This document shows, in pieces, positions 1 through 8,399 of a stretch of DNA of 64,000 nucleotides. The notes beneath the pieces were generated by a model, which was given only the letters and a program-made list of their open reading frames with translations, ran no database searches and had not been told where the DNA came from. The DNA is taken from positions 2,346,601 to 2,410,600 of the forward strand of contig NZ_OMOQ01000001.1 of the NCBI RefSeq assembly GCF_900302475.1. Reading direction: 5' to 3'. This DNA comes from Defluviimonas aquaemixtae. GTDB lineage: Bacteria; Pseudomonadota; Alphaproteobacteria; Rhodobacterales; Rhodobacteraceae. The first letter of the stretch is position 1, and each line of letters opens with the position of its first letter. The position numbers were made by a program, and so were the translations under genes.

Positions 1-320
1 TTCGCGGACAATGTCGATACAGGCACGACGACGGGCGGGGCCCAGAAGTTTCCCCTTGCAGCTTCCGTCAGGATCATCTTGTCCAGCGTCAGGTCCGATA
101 CGGCCTTACTCAGCCGCTCGTTCTCCTTCTGCAGCCGATTGAGCTCCCTCAGTTGGTCGGTTCCCATCCCGCTATACTGCTTGCGCCAGCGATAGTAGGT
201 CTGCTCGGTGATGGGCACCTCGCGGATCGCATCCACCCGCGCCATCCCCAGGCCGACATGAACCTTAACCTGCCGCAGCTTTGTAACAATTTCTTCCGGC
301 TTGTGCCGCTTCGTAGCCAT
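1..320 (-). CDS. IS3-family transposase OrfA, partial at window edge
   Basis: The protein starts MATKRHKPEEIVTKLRQ and continues with the helix-turn-helix and leucine-zipper region of IS3/IS407-group OrfA (TEQTYYRWRKQY near residues 38-49, then ELNRLQKENERL, then SDLTLDKMILTEAARGNF). OrfA binds the element's ends and is normally joined to the OrfB DDE catalytic domain by -1 frameshifting. The OrfB frame is visible in the shifted frame just after GNF, reading LGPARRRACIDIVRE. OrfA of this group usually stops at the codon after GNF; here that codon is TGG, so the frame stays open to the window edge. Whether this is a mutation or a natural variant cannot be decided here. Confidence 0.85.
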   Translation of the reverse strand, partial: MATKRHKPEEIVTKLRQVKVHVGLGMARVDAIREVPITEQTYYRWRKQYSGMGTDQLRELNRLQKENERLSKAVSDLTLDKMILTEAARGNFWAPPVVVPVSTLSA

Positions 321-376
321 TCTGGTCCTCCGTTTTCCTAAACATAATGGCGGAACACTTCAGTGGGGGAGGATCA
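1..376 (-). mobile_element. IS3-family insertion sequence, one end
   Basis: The first 376 bases are read as one terminus of an IS3-family element whose other end lies outside the window. Support comes from an OrfA-type transposase reading frame (start at 320) and a terminal sequence beginning TGATCCTCCCCC on the minus strand at 376, typical of the TG start of IS3-group ends. The junction falls inside the coding frame of a cupredoxin-like gene, which is cut off there. The inverted repeat partner and target duplication cannot be seen, so the exact boundary is inferred to within a few bases. Confidence 0.8.
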
Positions 377-583
377 GCTGGACAACGGGTCGCGGTTCAC
401 GAACCGGATGGTCGTGCCGGGGGCGACAGCAAGGCCGCGCGGCGAGAACCAGATGCGCTCGCCACGCGACGTGCCGCGCATCTCGATAATCTCGGACGGC
501 GCGGCCGTGGCCCGCTTAGTCAATGTGAGGGTGGCGAGCGCGCTACTCCCGAGGGTCAGAACCATGCGTCGGGACGGTCTCAT
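374..583 (-). pseudogene. Cupredoxin-like (plastocyanin/azurin type) protein truncated by the IS
   Basis: The 69-residue frame has a signal peptide with twin-arginine character (MRPSRRMVLTLGSSALATL, ending near ATAAP). It then shows the first strands of a small blue-copper domain (RGERIWFSPRGLAVAPGTTI, then RFVNRDP). Intact relatives are roughly 130-150 residues and carry the copper-ligand histidine just after the NRDP segment, plus a later Cys-His-Met cluster. All of that is missing here. The stop codon TGA coincides with the first bases of the IS end, so the insertion itself terminates the frame. The start overlaps the stop of the upstream gene by ATGA, indicating an original two-gene operon. 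The product cannot bind copper in the usual way. Confidence 0.75.
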
Positions 584-999
584 TCCGCAAGCCGCCCCTT
601 GGCCTCGTCATCGTGATAGAGCACGATACGCGCATGCGGTTTCTCAACGCCGGGATAACCCGCATTGTAGTAGATCTCCACGTCGGAAACCGTGTGCGAC
701 CCGACGCCGAGACCGTCATAGGCAGTCCCTTTCTGAAGATCTTCCAACGGCGTCATGTAGACGGTCGCTGAGAGTTTGCCATCGTGATCGTAGGCGAGGA
801 AGGGGCCGGCAGGCAGGATCGTGGGATACACGAAGAGCGTCCCGAGGCCCGGAACAAACTCCGGAATCGGCAGTACGTCACTGACCTGACCGTAGGGTTC
901 GCCCGGAGGCGACTTTTCCAGCGCCGTTTCACCATGCGCGACCGAAACGCCCGTGGTCGCGGCAAGCATCGCGGCGGTCAGCGGCAGAAGTTTCTTCAT
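580..999 (-). CDS. Small secreted DUF5602 (TTHB210-like) protein
   Basis: The 139-residue product has a clear Sec signal peptide (MKKLLPLTAAMLAATTGVSVAHG). The mature domain ends with YNAGYPGVEKPHARIVLYHDDEAKG, resembling the PGVxxPHxxxHFY segment of DUF5602/TTHB210-like proteins. The biochemical role of that family is not established. The start at 999 is chosen over upstream in-frame codons because a GGAAAGGA ribosome site sits just before it and the signal peptide begins there. The gene is translationally coupled (ATGA) to the truncated cupredoxin gene, so the pair may once have acted together, for instance in periplasmic metal or redox handling; that is inference. Confidence 0.65.
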   Translation of the reverse strand: MKKLLPLTAAMLAATTGVSVAHGETALEKSPPGEPYGQVSDVLPIPEFVPGLGTLFVYPTILPAGPFLAYDHDGKLSATVYMTPLEDLQKGTAYDGLGVGSHTVSDVEIYYNAGYPGVEKPHARIVLYHDDEAKGRLAE

Positions 1000-1695
1000 G
1001 TCTCGTCCTTTCCTGATCATGGCAGCAACGATCTGGGCCACCTGATCCATTGGATGCAGCGGGTCAGGAAAGGTTCCCCGTCAACGAGAATTTTTCGGGC
1101 AAGAAACGTCCGGCAATCGTGTCGTGTCGGGGTAGAATGGCGGAACAGAGCGTTCGTCGAAGATCGACCGCTTCAGAAACTCGCCGTGAGAACGGAACGC
1201 GTTTCGTTGTTGGTGATCGGGTCTGCCACGGACAACCACTTTCCAAAACCTAAGCGCAGGTGGCCCGGAACTGTCATCCGCTGCGTGATTGATGAACGGC
1301 AACTAGGGGCCGGTCGCTGCGATCAGCTGTCGTCAGGGCTGCCGACGTCGCCAGCAGGAACCTCCCGCCCGAACTGCGGGCAAAGCCTCCGTTGCTCACG
1401 GCCCAATCCCGCCGTTCGTCGGCATATCTCGAGTCTGCGCTGCGACCCGTCGAAACTAAGACATCGCAGGCTACGGCAGGTCCAGACTGCGCAGATCATG
1501 CAGCCATTCGTTCGATTGTAGTTCCATCGCGCCTTCCGCCTACCACTTGCGAGGCTTACTGTTCCGTTCGTCGGGCCCCGGACGATATGTTGCATAATCT
1601 TTGATCGACCTGCGCTGCTGCGCCGGATCGAGTTGCATTGCGCGCAGTCGCCGGCTTCATTACCACGATGCGCGGCAGCAACGGCTGCGCGTGCG
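1000..1695. other. Intergenic, no gene supported
   Basis: About 700 bases separate the DUF5602 gene from the end of the metalloprotease gene. Both neighbours are on the minus strand, so the right part should hold the protease terminator and the left part the promoter of the DUF5602 operon. Several short frames cross the interval, but none has a recognisable protein motif, a convincing ribosome site or continuity. No RNA gene or repeat was recognised. Confidence 0.5.
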
Positions 1696-4600
1696 TCAGT
1701 TCTCGGGAAGGGTGGTTGTGAAAAGTTCGAGTGTCTGATCACCAGCAGGGCAGAGGCCGCCATCGATAGGCTGCCAGTCGCCATAGCTCCAGCCGGCGTC
1801 GCCGTCCGTTCCGAGTCCGCTCGTGCCAGAGACGGAGCGATCCGCGGCGATGTCGGGATGCGTGAACCAACCCCAGAAATGATCCTGCGCCCCGTTGATG
1901 GTTGTGACGCGCCGGCCCGTCTCAAGATCATAGCCGAATCCCGCGACAGCCTGGATCGACAGCCAGTATCGACGCCCCGGAGTTCCGATGAATGCGTTGG
2001 CCAGCACCGGCGGCTGCACAGCGACACTGCCGAGGTCGCGCGGGTCGGGCTTCGCGGCAACCGCCGCCCAGCAGTTCTCTAGATCAACCATGTGTTCGAT
2101 GACGCGCCGCCCGTTCGGGCCGCACTCCGTCAAGCCTACGTCACGCAGACCGATCTCGGCGGGCGGGCAGAAAAATTGCCCTAAATCGGTGCCTGGCTGG
2201 CCGTGGGCGCCCGGTGTGCTTGCCGGCGCTGGTTGCTCGGTATGAAACCCGATCAGCCATCCATCGATATCTTTGCCATCGCCCTGCGGCCCACCCAGGG
2301 CTGGCGGAACGAAGTCTTCGTCCAGAAAGGCGCCCCAGAATCGCACGGACTTGATGGCGTTGCCATCCGCGATGAAGTCGTCTGCAACGACCGTATTCGG
2401 CCCTGGAACCCGGGCGCATCGTACCTGAATGCCGATACTGCCGACCGAAAGTTCCTGTCCTTCGAAACGGACACCGACGATATCGGTCCCGCCCAGAGAC
2501 TGCACGACCGATGACTCGCTTTTCGGCACGTCCAGTTGCGCCGAAGGGGTTCCGGCGGCGCGCTCGTTGACGCTGAAGGTGGCGGTACCTCCGCAATTGT
2601 TCATTAGTGCCGACACACCAACAACCCGGTTGCCACGTCCTGCGAATTGCGAGAGATCCATGCTCACCGAGCCACTAAATAGTCCGAAGACGCGTCCATG
2701 CAGTGGCGGTACGTCGGTGCATCCCTTAACGGTAGGATTTTGCGCGTCGTCGACAACGAGCCGTGTCCCGCTGAACCTTAGAGCTGCGACCGAAGGCGAG
2801 GTTTGTTCGCACACCGTTCCGGCGGGCACCCGTTCCTGCTGTTCTGTAATGTCTCCGAGAGCAAGAGACTGAAGGTCAAGGAACGCCGTCGTCAGTCGGC
2901 CGAGGGAACGGTTGGCACCGACATTGGAGGGCGCCGCGAAGCCCATGAGAGTATCGCCGGGCCCGTGCTGCCAGACCGGCACGCGCTGGCGCGGTGGAAG
3001 CGACAACCTCAGTTGCTCGGCCGTCTGGTTCGTCATCTCATCCGCGACCAGCGTTGGATGTGCCCCATCCAACGAGGCCGCGTTCGCCCGGAAATTGAGG
3101 TTGAGGTTGCTCCAATCATCGAAGCCGCGCAGCTTCTGCCACGGAGAGGGGCCGCAATCATGAGCCCCAAGGTTGTTGATGTCGGCCTCTGCGAGTGTCT
3201 CGGCAGGATGCGCGTCGTGGTCCCAGTTGATCGGGCCACTGCCTGCGCCGATGGCGCGTGTCGCACCGGGCGCCGGTGCAAACCGCGTTTGCAGGGGACC
3301 GTCGCCGATGCCTACGGACTCGTCCAAGGCGCCTTCGTCAAGAACGCCGTTCTTGGCGGCCGGCAGAGCCGCGCGGGAGTAGTCCCAAAGTGACGTCGGC
3401 AGCAAGCCCTCCCGCTGGAAGGCGTAATTCATCACTGACAGGTAGTTCGGTTTGCAGTTGATCGCGTCATCTCCACCGTGACGGAGCCCCAGATTGTGTC
3501 CGAGCTCGTGCATCAGCGTTCCCGTCGCCCAGTTCCGGTAATCGGCTAGGGGCCAAGTCACAACGCTGTCGCCCAGCGAAACGATGAAATCGTCTCCGTT
3601 CAGCTCCGCTATGCCCGAACTACCGCCTCCATCATGGCTGTGGGCCCAAAGACTGTAGTGATAGACCAGACGCTTGGCACTGATCGCAGCAGAGTTCGCC
3701 CGCTCTGCCGACGTACCGAAACGCAGGCGTTTAGTATCGCTGAGACAGTCGAGATCGCATTCATTTGCGTGCGGCAGAGTCTCATCCAGCTGGAGGTGGA
3801 GGTTAATACCGGGACGGCCGTCCGGATTGGCGACGGGCGCGCTCGCGAAGGCCAACGCTACGCGTCGGCGCGCCGGAAGAGGCGGGATATGGTTGTGAAT
3901 AGCCGGGCCGGACGGTCCGCAATCACTGCCCGTCACGCGGCAATCGAATGCGTCCATCTCGACGAAGATGTCTTTGTGGTCGGCCGACGCGCCAAGTACG
4001 GGAAGATCTAGATCCACGGTGCCGTCGCTGTCGTAGTCGATCCCGAGTGTTTCCCACGCATCGAGGAGGCTGTCGCCGTCACGGTCACCAATTTCAATAC
4101 CGACGGCAATGCTGTCTCCGGGATCGAAAACCACTCGTGCCGATGGAGTGTGGGAGAACGCGGCGATACGGACGCCCGAGCCCTTGTAGACCTGGACATT
4201 CGCACTCGGGACGCTTGCCGTCGGTGCCAGGCTGTGGGCGATGACAATCTCGGCGGCCCCGCCACCGTCAATGTCGCCGACGGCCAGACCGTCGCCAGGA
4301 TCGAAGGGGACCGGCGTGGAAGGGCTATCCGCGAACCAGCCGATCCGGGTGCCTGAAACGGTGTAGATACCGATGCCCGCGCTCTGCGAACCGCTCGCGC
4401 CGCCATGACTGATGTTAATGCTGTGAGCAATGATGATTTCTTCATGGCCATTGCCATCGACGTCGCCAACTGCCACTGCGTCGCCGGGATCGAAGGGCAC
4501 CGCGCTTGCAGCAGTGTCGGCGAACACGCCAGTGCGGACTCCCGAGGCGGCATAGATAGCGACAATCGCGCTCTGCGGTCCACTCGCGCCGCCAGGGCTC

Positions 4601-5226
4601 ACGTTTACACTGTGAGCGATGATGATCTCGTCGACGCCGTTCCCATCGACATCGCCGGACGCAAGCCCGTCGCCTGGATCGTAGGATACTGGCGAAACGA
4701 ATGAGTCCTGAAATCGGGCGATTTCCGTTCCCGATGCCTCGTAGACAGACACCGCGGCGCTCTGCGTACAGCCGGTCGTCTCGCTCGGATGGCAAAGACT
4801 CTCGACCACTACGATTTCGTCGGAGCCGTTGCCGTCGACGTCTGCCGTGGCAAGGTCGAAATTCGGCTCAAGGAGCGGCCCGACCGGCTGCAGAGAGGGC
4901 GTGATCGCAGCCTGAAATCTCGCCGTCACCACACCGAATTGGTTCCGGATCGTGATCGCACCCGACGGATCGGCGAGGACGATCTCATCTCGCAGATCGC
5001 CGTCTATGTCGCCGACAGCCAGTCGGCTTCCAGAGGGAAGGTCCGATGGCATTCCACCACGAACGCCATGAATCGGATGGCGGCCCTCATGATCCAAAAT
5101 CGATATGGTCGCAGCAGACGCCACGACTATGCCCTCGGGTGTCTGCGCGTGTGCCGGAATGGCAGCATGAAGTGCCGAGAGCGAAACGAGAACCATCGAT
5201 GCAGAAACGAAAGTTCGATGGACCAC
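1696..5226 (-). CDS. Large secreted metzincin-like zinc metalloprotease with VCBS/FG-GAP repeats
   Basis: The 1176-residue protein starts at GTG with GAGGT six bases upstream and has a Sec signal peptide cleaved near residue 28 (AIPAHAQ). Residues about 60-370 hold five repeats of the VCBS/FG-GAP kind with Asp-rich calcium loops (GDIDGDLRDEI, ADVDGNGSDEI, GDVDGNGVDEI, GDVDGNGHEEI, GDIDGGGAAEI). A protease domain follows, with the extended zinc motif HELGHNLGLRHGG near residue 572 and a SVMNYAF Met-turn about 20 residues later, the metzincin pattern. The C-terminal 450 residues are beta-rich with scattered cysteines and no membrane anchor. It is probably an extracellular or surface protease whose repeats mediate binding. 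Neighbours give no substrate hint. Confidence 0.8.
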   Translation of the reverse strand: MVHRTFVSASMVLVSLSALHAAIPAHAQTPEGIVVASAATISILDHEGRHPIHGVRGGMPSDLPSGSRLAVGDIDGDLRDEIVLADPSGAITIRNQFGVVTARFQAAITPSLQPVGPLLEPNFDLATADVDGNGSDEIVVVESLCHPSETTGCTQSAAVSVYEASGTEIARFQDSFVSPVSYDPGDGLASGDVDGNGVDEIIIAHSVNVSPGGASGPQSAIVAIYAASGVRTGVFADTAASAVPFDPGDAVAVGDVDGNGHEEIIIAHSINISHGGASGSQSAGIGIYTVSGTRIGWFADSPSTPVPFDPGDGLAVGDIDGGGAAEIVIAHSLAPTASVPSANVQVYKGSGVRIAAFSHTPSARVVFDPGDSIAVGIEIGDRDGDSLLDAWETLGIDYDSDGTVDLDLPVLGASADHKDIFVEMDAFDCRVTGSDCGPSGPAIHNHIPPLPARRRVALAFASAPVANPDGRPGINLHLQLDETLPHANECDLDCLSDTKRLRFGTSAERANSAAISAKRLVYHYSLWAHSHDGGGSSGIAELNGDDFIVSLGDSVVTWPLADYRNWATGTLMHELGHNLGLRHGGDDAINCKPNYLSVMNYAFQREGLLPTSLWDYSRAALPAAKNGVLDEGALDESVGIGDGPLQTRFAPAPGATRAIGAGSGPINWDHDAHPAETLAEADINNLGAHDCGPSPWQKLRGFDDWSNLNLNFRANAASLDGAHPTLVADEMTNQTAEQLRLSLPPRQRVPVWQHGPGDTLMGFAAPSNVGANRSLGRLTTAFLDLQSLALGDITEQQERVPAGTVCEQTSPSVAALRFSGTRLVVDDAQNPTVKGCTDVPPLHGRVFGLFSGSVSMDLSQFAGRGNRVVGVSALMNNCGGTATFSVNERAAGTPSAQLDVPKSESSVVQSLGGTDIVGVRFEGQELSVGSIGIQVRCARVPGPNTVVADDFIADGNAIKSVRFWGAFLDEDFVPPALGGPQGDGKDIDGWLIGFHTEQPAPASTPGAHGQPGTDLGQFFCPPAEIGLRDVGLTECGPNGRRVIEHMVDLENCWAAVAAKPDPRDLGSVAVQPPVLANAFIGTPGRRYWLSIQAVAGFGYDLETGRRVTTINGAQDHFWGWFTHPDIAADRSVSGTSGLGTDGDAGWSYGDWQPIDGGLCPAGDQTLELFTTTLPEN

Positions 5227-5339
5227 AGTGTTACCTCGTATGTGGCGCCTACAACACTGCGCGATAGTGCCTCGAAATCCACCGCACCCAGTGATTTGAA
5301 TCAGGCCGCGCGCAATTTATCCAAGCGAAGCGAGCGGGA

Positions 5340-5800
5340 TGGTGCTTGGGGTGCTGGCCCTTGCGGTCGCCGGAGAAGCGATACCAGACGGCGGGCGGGA
5401 CATCGCCGCCCCAGGCCGCTCGTCGCGGGCATAGGACCAAAGACGCGCCGACTGAGTCATGCCGGTGCCTGGCATCAGCATCCGCACCGGCGTATCGTCC
5501 GCGAAGATCGCCTGGGCGGAGAGGCATGGCGACCGATGGCATCTGCCAGGGGTTCCAGCAGAGCGGTGGTCTTGCCGGCCCAGTCGGCCAGTTTAGAGCG
5601 ATCGAGGTCGAGACCTTCAAGATCGAAGATCTGGATCTGACGATAGAGTGGCAAGTGATCGGAATATTTGCTGACCAGCATATGGGCCAGCAGCCCCGGA
5701 CCCGGGCGACCGGTCGCGCTGCAAAACGGAAGAGTCCGGCCGCAGCCGGGTCGGGAGAACGCATTCGCGAGGCCAAGTGGCGGAGGTATCAGGCGACTGC
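5340..5800 (-). pseudogene. IS66-family transposase (TnpC) remnant
   Basis: On the minus strand, 5475-5681 reads HMLVSKYSDHLPLYRQIQIF followed by DLDRSKLADWAGKTTALLEPL, the conserved core of IS66 TnpC. A neighbouring frame further left continues the family sequence with PPAVWYRFSGDRKGQHP, and the preceding part (GRPGPGLLAHM) is out of frame with its own upstream. At least two frameshifts therefore break the gene, and both ends of the IS66 transposase (normally over 500 residues) are absent. It is a dead fragment lying between the protease gene and the E1 cluster, marking past insertion at this boundary. Confidence 0.75.
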
Positions 5801-6062
5801 GAGCCAGTCTCTGCCAGGACAGTAGCGCTGCACCTTATCCGGCGAGAGGACCACGCCATCACCGGACGGTCATGAGGCGATCGTCGATTCTTAGATTGCT
5901 CAGCGCTGCACGTTTGTACGGAAGGCAATCCGTGACCATCTACCCGGCGCGACCGTAGCGCTGGCACCACTCTACAGGCTGCCACGTAGTCAGCGCCACC
6001 GCCAGCATTGTGAGCACCCTTACATCGGCACTCAGCCGTATCGAAACGTTCGCGCCCGTCGA
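5801..6062. other. Intergenic, no gene seen
   Basis: This stretch lies between the IS66 remnant and the upstream regulatory sequence of the E1 alpha gene. Neither strand gives a recognisable protein. Part of it may be further decayed IS66 sequence. Confidence 0.4.
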
Positions 6063-6076
6063 CTGACGCGCGTCAA
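6063..6076. promoter_or_regulatory. Degenerate FNR/FixK-like box upstream of the E1 cluster
   Basis: CTGACGCGCGTCAA matches the FNR consensus TTGAT-N4-ATCAA in the core TGA-N6-TCA with three outer mismatches. It contains the palindrome TGACGCGCGTCA. It lies about 95 bases before the E1 alpha start, a usual distance for an activator site. Other boxes in this window have similar variants (TTGACGCGGATCAA, TTGATGCGAGTCAA), which raises its credibility, but alone it is weak. Confidence 0.35.
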
Positions 6077-6170
6077 TGACAGCACCCGCATCGGAGCGCC
6101 ATCCTCACGCGTGATCATGGCGCATAGATCGCAGACGCGACCGCGTCAGGTTGGCTGTTGGGAGGACGAC

Positions 6171-7394
6171 ATGACAGACAATGACGGGAACCTCGTATTC
6201 TGTTCTGACGAGGAAGAGCAGGCACCTCAATCTGAAAGCCGCCGCGGTTTTCTGAAGCTAGCCGCGCTCAGCGGAGCGGTGGCGACGCTCTCGACGCGGC
6301 GCGCCCTTGCAAACGGCGACACCGCGTTCCACGCGAAGGATCTGCCGGATGACAAGCTGATCGACATGTACCGGACGATCCTGAAGATCCGCTGGCACGA
6401 ACGGACCCAGGCGGACCAGATGCTCGGCAACCCCGACTACCGGGGCTACAACCACTTCTATGCCGGGCAGGAAGCGGTCGCGACCGGCGTTTGCGCGGCT
6501 CTGCGCAACGATGGACCATTTGAGCAGATCGACCTCGTCTACTCGACGCACCGGCCCTCGGGCCACGCCATCGCTAAAGGTGTAGACATCCCGACGATGG
6601 TCGCCGAGATGGACTTCCGCGCGACCGGCATGAACGGTGGCTACGCGGCCGAGATGCACATTTCCGACCCCTCGGTTGGCTTCGTCGGCGCCGACGGGAT
6701 GATCGGGCCGGGCCACGTAACCGCGACCGGCTCCGCCTTCGCCTTCCGGGCTCGCGGATCTGACCAGGTTTCGGTCGTCTTCGGCGGCGATGGCACCTAC
6801 GCCACACCGCAGTTCCACTCGGCGCTGAACAACGCCAAGCTCCTAGATCTGCCCTTCATCTACGTGCTGGAAAACAACCTTTATCACCAGTACGCGCACT
6901 ACACGTACTCGTGCCCCCACAGGGACATCGCCGACGCGGCCACGGCCTACGGCATCCCGGCGCGGGTGGTGGATGGCCAGGACGTGATGCAGGTCTACAA
7001 TGCTGCGAAGGAGGCGGTGGACCGCGCCCGCGCAGGTGGCGGCCCGGGGTTCATCGAGGCCAAGACCTACCGCTATTACAACCATTGGGGCGCCCCCGGC
7101 GCCAAGGAAGGCGAACTCGGCGCGTTCGGCTACGACCCCCTCGCCATCACGTCGTTCCGACCGGAGCGCGAAGTCCGCGCCTGGATGCAGCGTGATCCGG
7201 TGGATATCGCGCGGAATATCCTCGTGGACTGGGGTGTCGTTGACGAGGCGCGCGCCACCGAGATCGAGGACGAGGTCAAAACTGAGATCACGGCAGCCTT
7301 CGAATGGGGTCTCGCTCAGCCGCTTTGCACGCCTGAGGATGGTCTCAAGCACGTTTTTGCCGAGGGTACGGTTCTGCCACGCCAGTTCGGTTGA
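6171..7394 (+). CDS. TPP-dependent 2-oxoacid dehydrogenase E1 alpha subunit with Tat signal
   Basis: The 407-residue protein is an E1 alpha subunit of the pyruvate/acetoin/branched-chain 2-oxoacid dehydrogenase family. Unlike known members it begins with a twin-arginine leader: SRRGFLKLAAL with Arg24-Arg25, a hydrophobic stretch and a predicted cut after ALA near residue 47. The TPP/Mg motif is GGDGTYATPQFHSALNNAK ... VLENN; the GDG and closing NN are kept, but the usual NQG and the FHEA glutamate are replaced. The His-containing loop reads TYRYYNHWGAPG. The start at 6171 is preceded by GGAGG; an upstream in-frame ATG lacks one. The E1 beta gene follows 33 bases downstream. A periplasmic oxidative or non-oxidative 2-oxoacid decarboxylase is the simplest reading; the substrate is unknown. 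Confidence 0.85.
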   Translation: MTDNDGNLVFCSDEEEQAPQSESRRGFLKLAALSGAVATLSTRRALANGDTAFHAKDLPDDKLIDMYRTILKIRWHERTQADQMLGNPDYRGYNHFYAGQEAVATGVCAALRNDGPFEQIDLVYSTHRPSGHAIAKGVDIPTMVAEMDFRATGMNGGYAAEMHISDPSVGFVGADGMIGPGHVTATGSAFAFRARGSDQVSVVFGGDGTYATPQFHSALNNAKLLDLPFIYVLENNLYHQYAHYTYSCPHRDIADAATAYGIPARVVDGQDVMQVYNAAKEAVDRARAGGGPGFIEAKTYRYYNHWGAPGAKEGELGAFGYDPLAITSFRPEREVRAWMQRDPVDIARNILVDWGVVDEARATEIEDEVKTEITAAFEWGLAQPLCTPEDGLKHVFAEGTVLPRQFG

Positions 7395-7427
7395 GCCGAC
7401 GGCCTTCGCGTATGAAAGGAAACGACG

Positions 7428-8399
7428 ATGACTGAGAAAAGCTGGATGTATGCGGTCCTTGAGGCCGTGCAACACGAAATGCGCGAGGATCCGGCGATGA
7501 CCTGGATTTTCGAGCTCACCCCGCCGGTGGCCTCCAACCCCGGCATGCCGGTGATCAACCTGGAGACGGAGTTCGGCCGCAAGCGCGTGGTCAATGCCGG
7601 CATTGACGAATACTGGATGGCGGCCATGGTGCTGGGCGCGGGCCTCGCCGGGTCGCGCTCGGCGACCTACATTCCTTATCAGGGCGCTCTGATGCCGTTC
7701 GAGCTGATCCAGAACTACGCTGGCAAACTTCGCCACATGACCGGCGGCAAGGCCTCGATGCCCGTTGTCTGGATCATCGAGATGACCGGCCAAACGCCGG
7801 GCTTCGCCGGGCAGCACTCCTGTTACGAGGAAGACAGCTTCTACATGCACATCCCCGGCGTGCGGACGGTCATTCCGTCGACGCCCTACGACGCGAAGGG
7901 GATGATGGTCTCCGCGCTCCGCTCGCCCGACCCGGTCGTCTATCTCTATCCGGCGGGCTTGCGGACCCTGACCGAAGAGGTGCCGGACGAGCAATACGAG
8001 GTGCCGCTCGACAAAGCCGCGGTGCGGATGGAGGGCAGCGACCTCACTATCGTCAGTTCGGGCGGCGGGATGCCGGGCGTGCTGGAGGCGGCTGAGACGC
8101 TGAAGGGCGAGGGCATGGGTGTCGAAGTCATCGACCTGCGCGTGCTCAAGGAGATGGACACCGAAACGCTCGTCAATTCGGTCGCCAAGACCAAGCGACT
8201 GCTGACGGTGGACCAGTCCTACTACACGCTCGGGCCAGGCGCCGAGGTCGTCGCACGCTGCGCCGAGAACGTTGACGGTGCGCGGTTCAAGCGGGTGGCC
8301 TTCCCGGACGCGCCGCCACCGGCCTCGCCCGAGATGTTCCTCTGGATGCGGCCGAGCGCCGAAGGCATCGCGGGAGCGGCTCGTGCCATCGTCGGCTGA
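7428..8399 (+). CDS. TPP-dependent 2-oxoacid dehydrogenase E1 beta subunit
   Basis: The 323-residue product has the transketolase-like pyrimidine-binding half followed by the C-terminal transketolase domain of E1 beta. RVVNAGIDEYWMAAM aligns with the family's RVxNTPLxE segment, keeping the catalytic glutamate that activates the thiamine pyrimidine. The motifs GFAGQHSCYEEDSFYMHIPG and VIPSTPYDAKGMM are also typical. The first residues (MTEKSWMYAVLEAV) contain no export signal, so if the enzyme works outside the cytoplasm the subunit must cross with the Tat-tagged alpha subunit. No E2 acyltransferase or E3 gene is adjacent, which argues against a classical dehydrogenase complex. A ribosome site AAAGGAAACG precedes the start. 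The gene overlaps the next start by 17 bases. Confidence 0.85.
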   Translation: MTEKSWMYAVLEAVQHEMREDPAMTWIFELTPPVASNPGMPVINLETEFGRKRVVNAGIDEYWMAAMVLGAGLAGSRSATYIPYQGALMPFELIQNYAGKLRHMTGGKASMPVVWIIEMTGQTPGFAGQHSCYEEDSFYMHIPGVRTVIPSTPYDAKGMMVSALRSPDPVVYLYPAGLRTLTEEVPDEQYEVPLDKAAVRMEGSDLTIVSSGGGMPGVLEAAETLKGEGMGVEVIDLRVLKEMDTETLVNSVAKTKRLLTVDQSYYTLGPGAEVVARCAENVDGARFKRVAFPDAPPPASPEMFLWMRPSAEGIAGAARAIVG

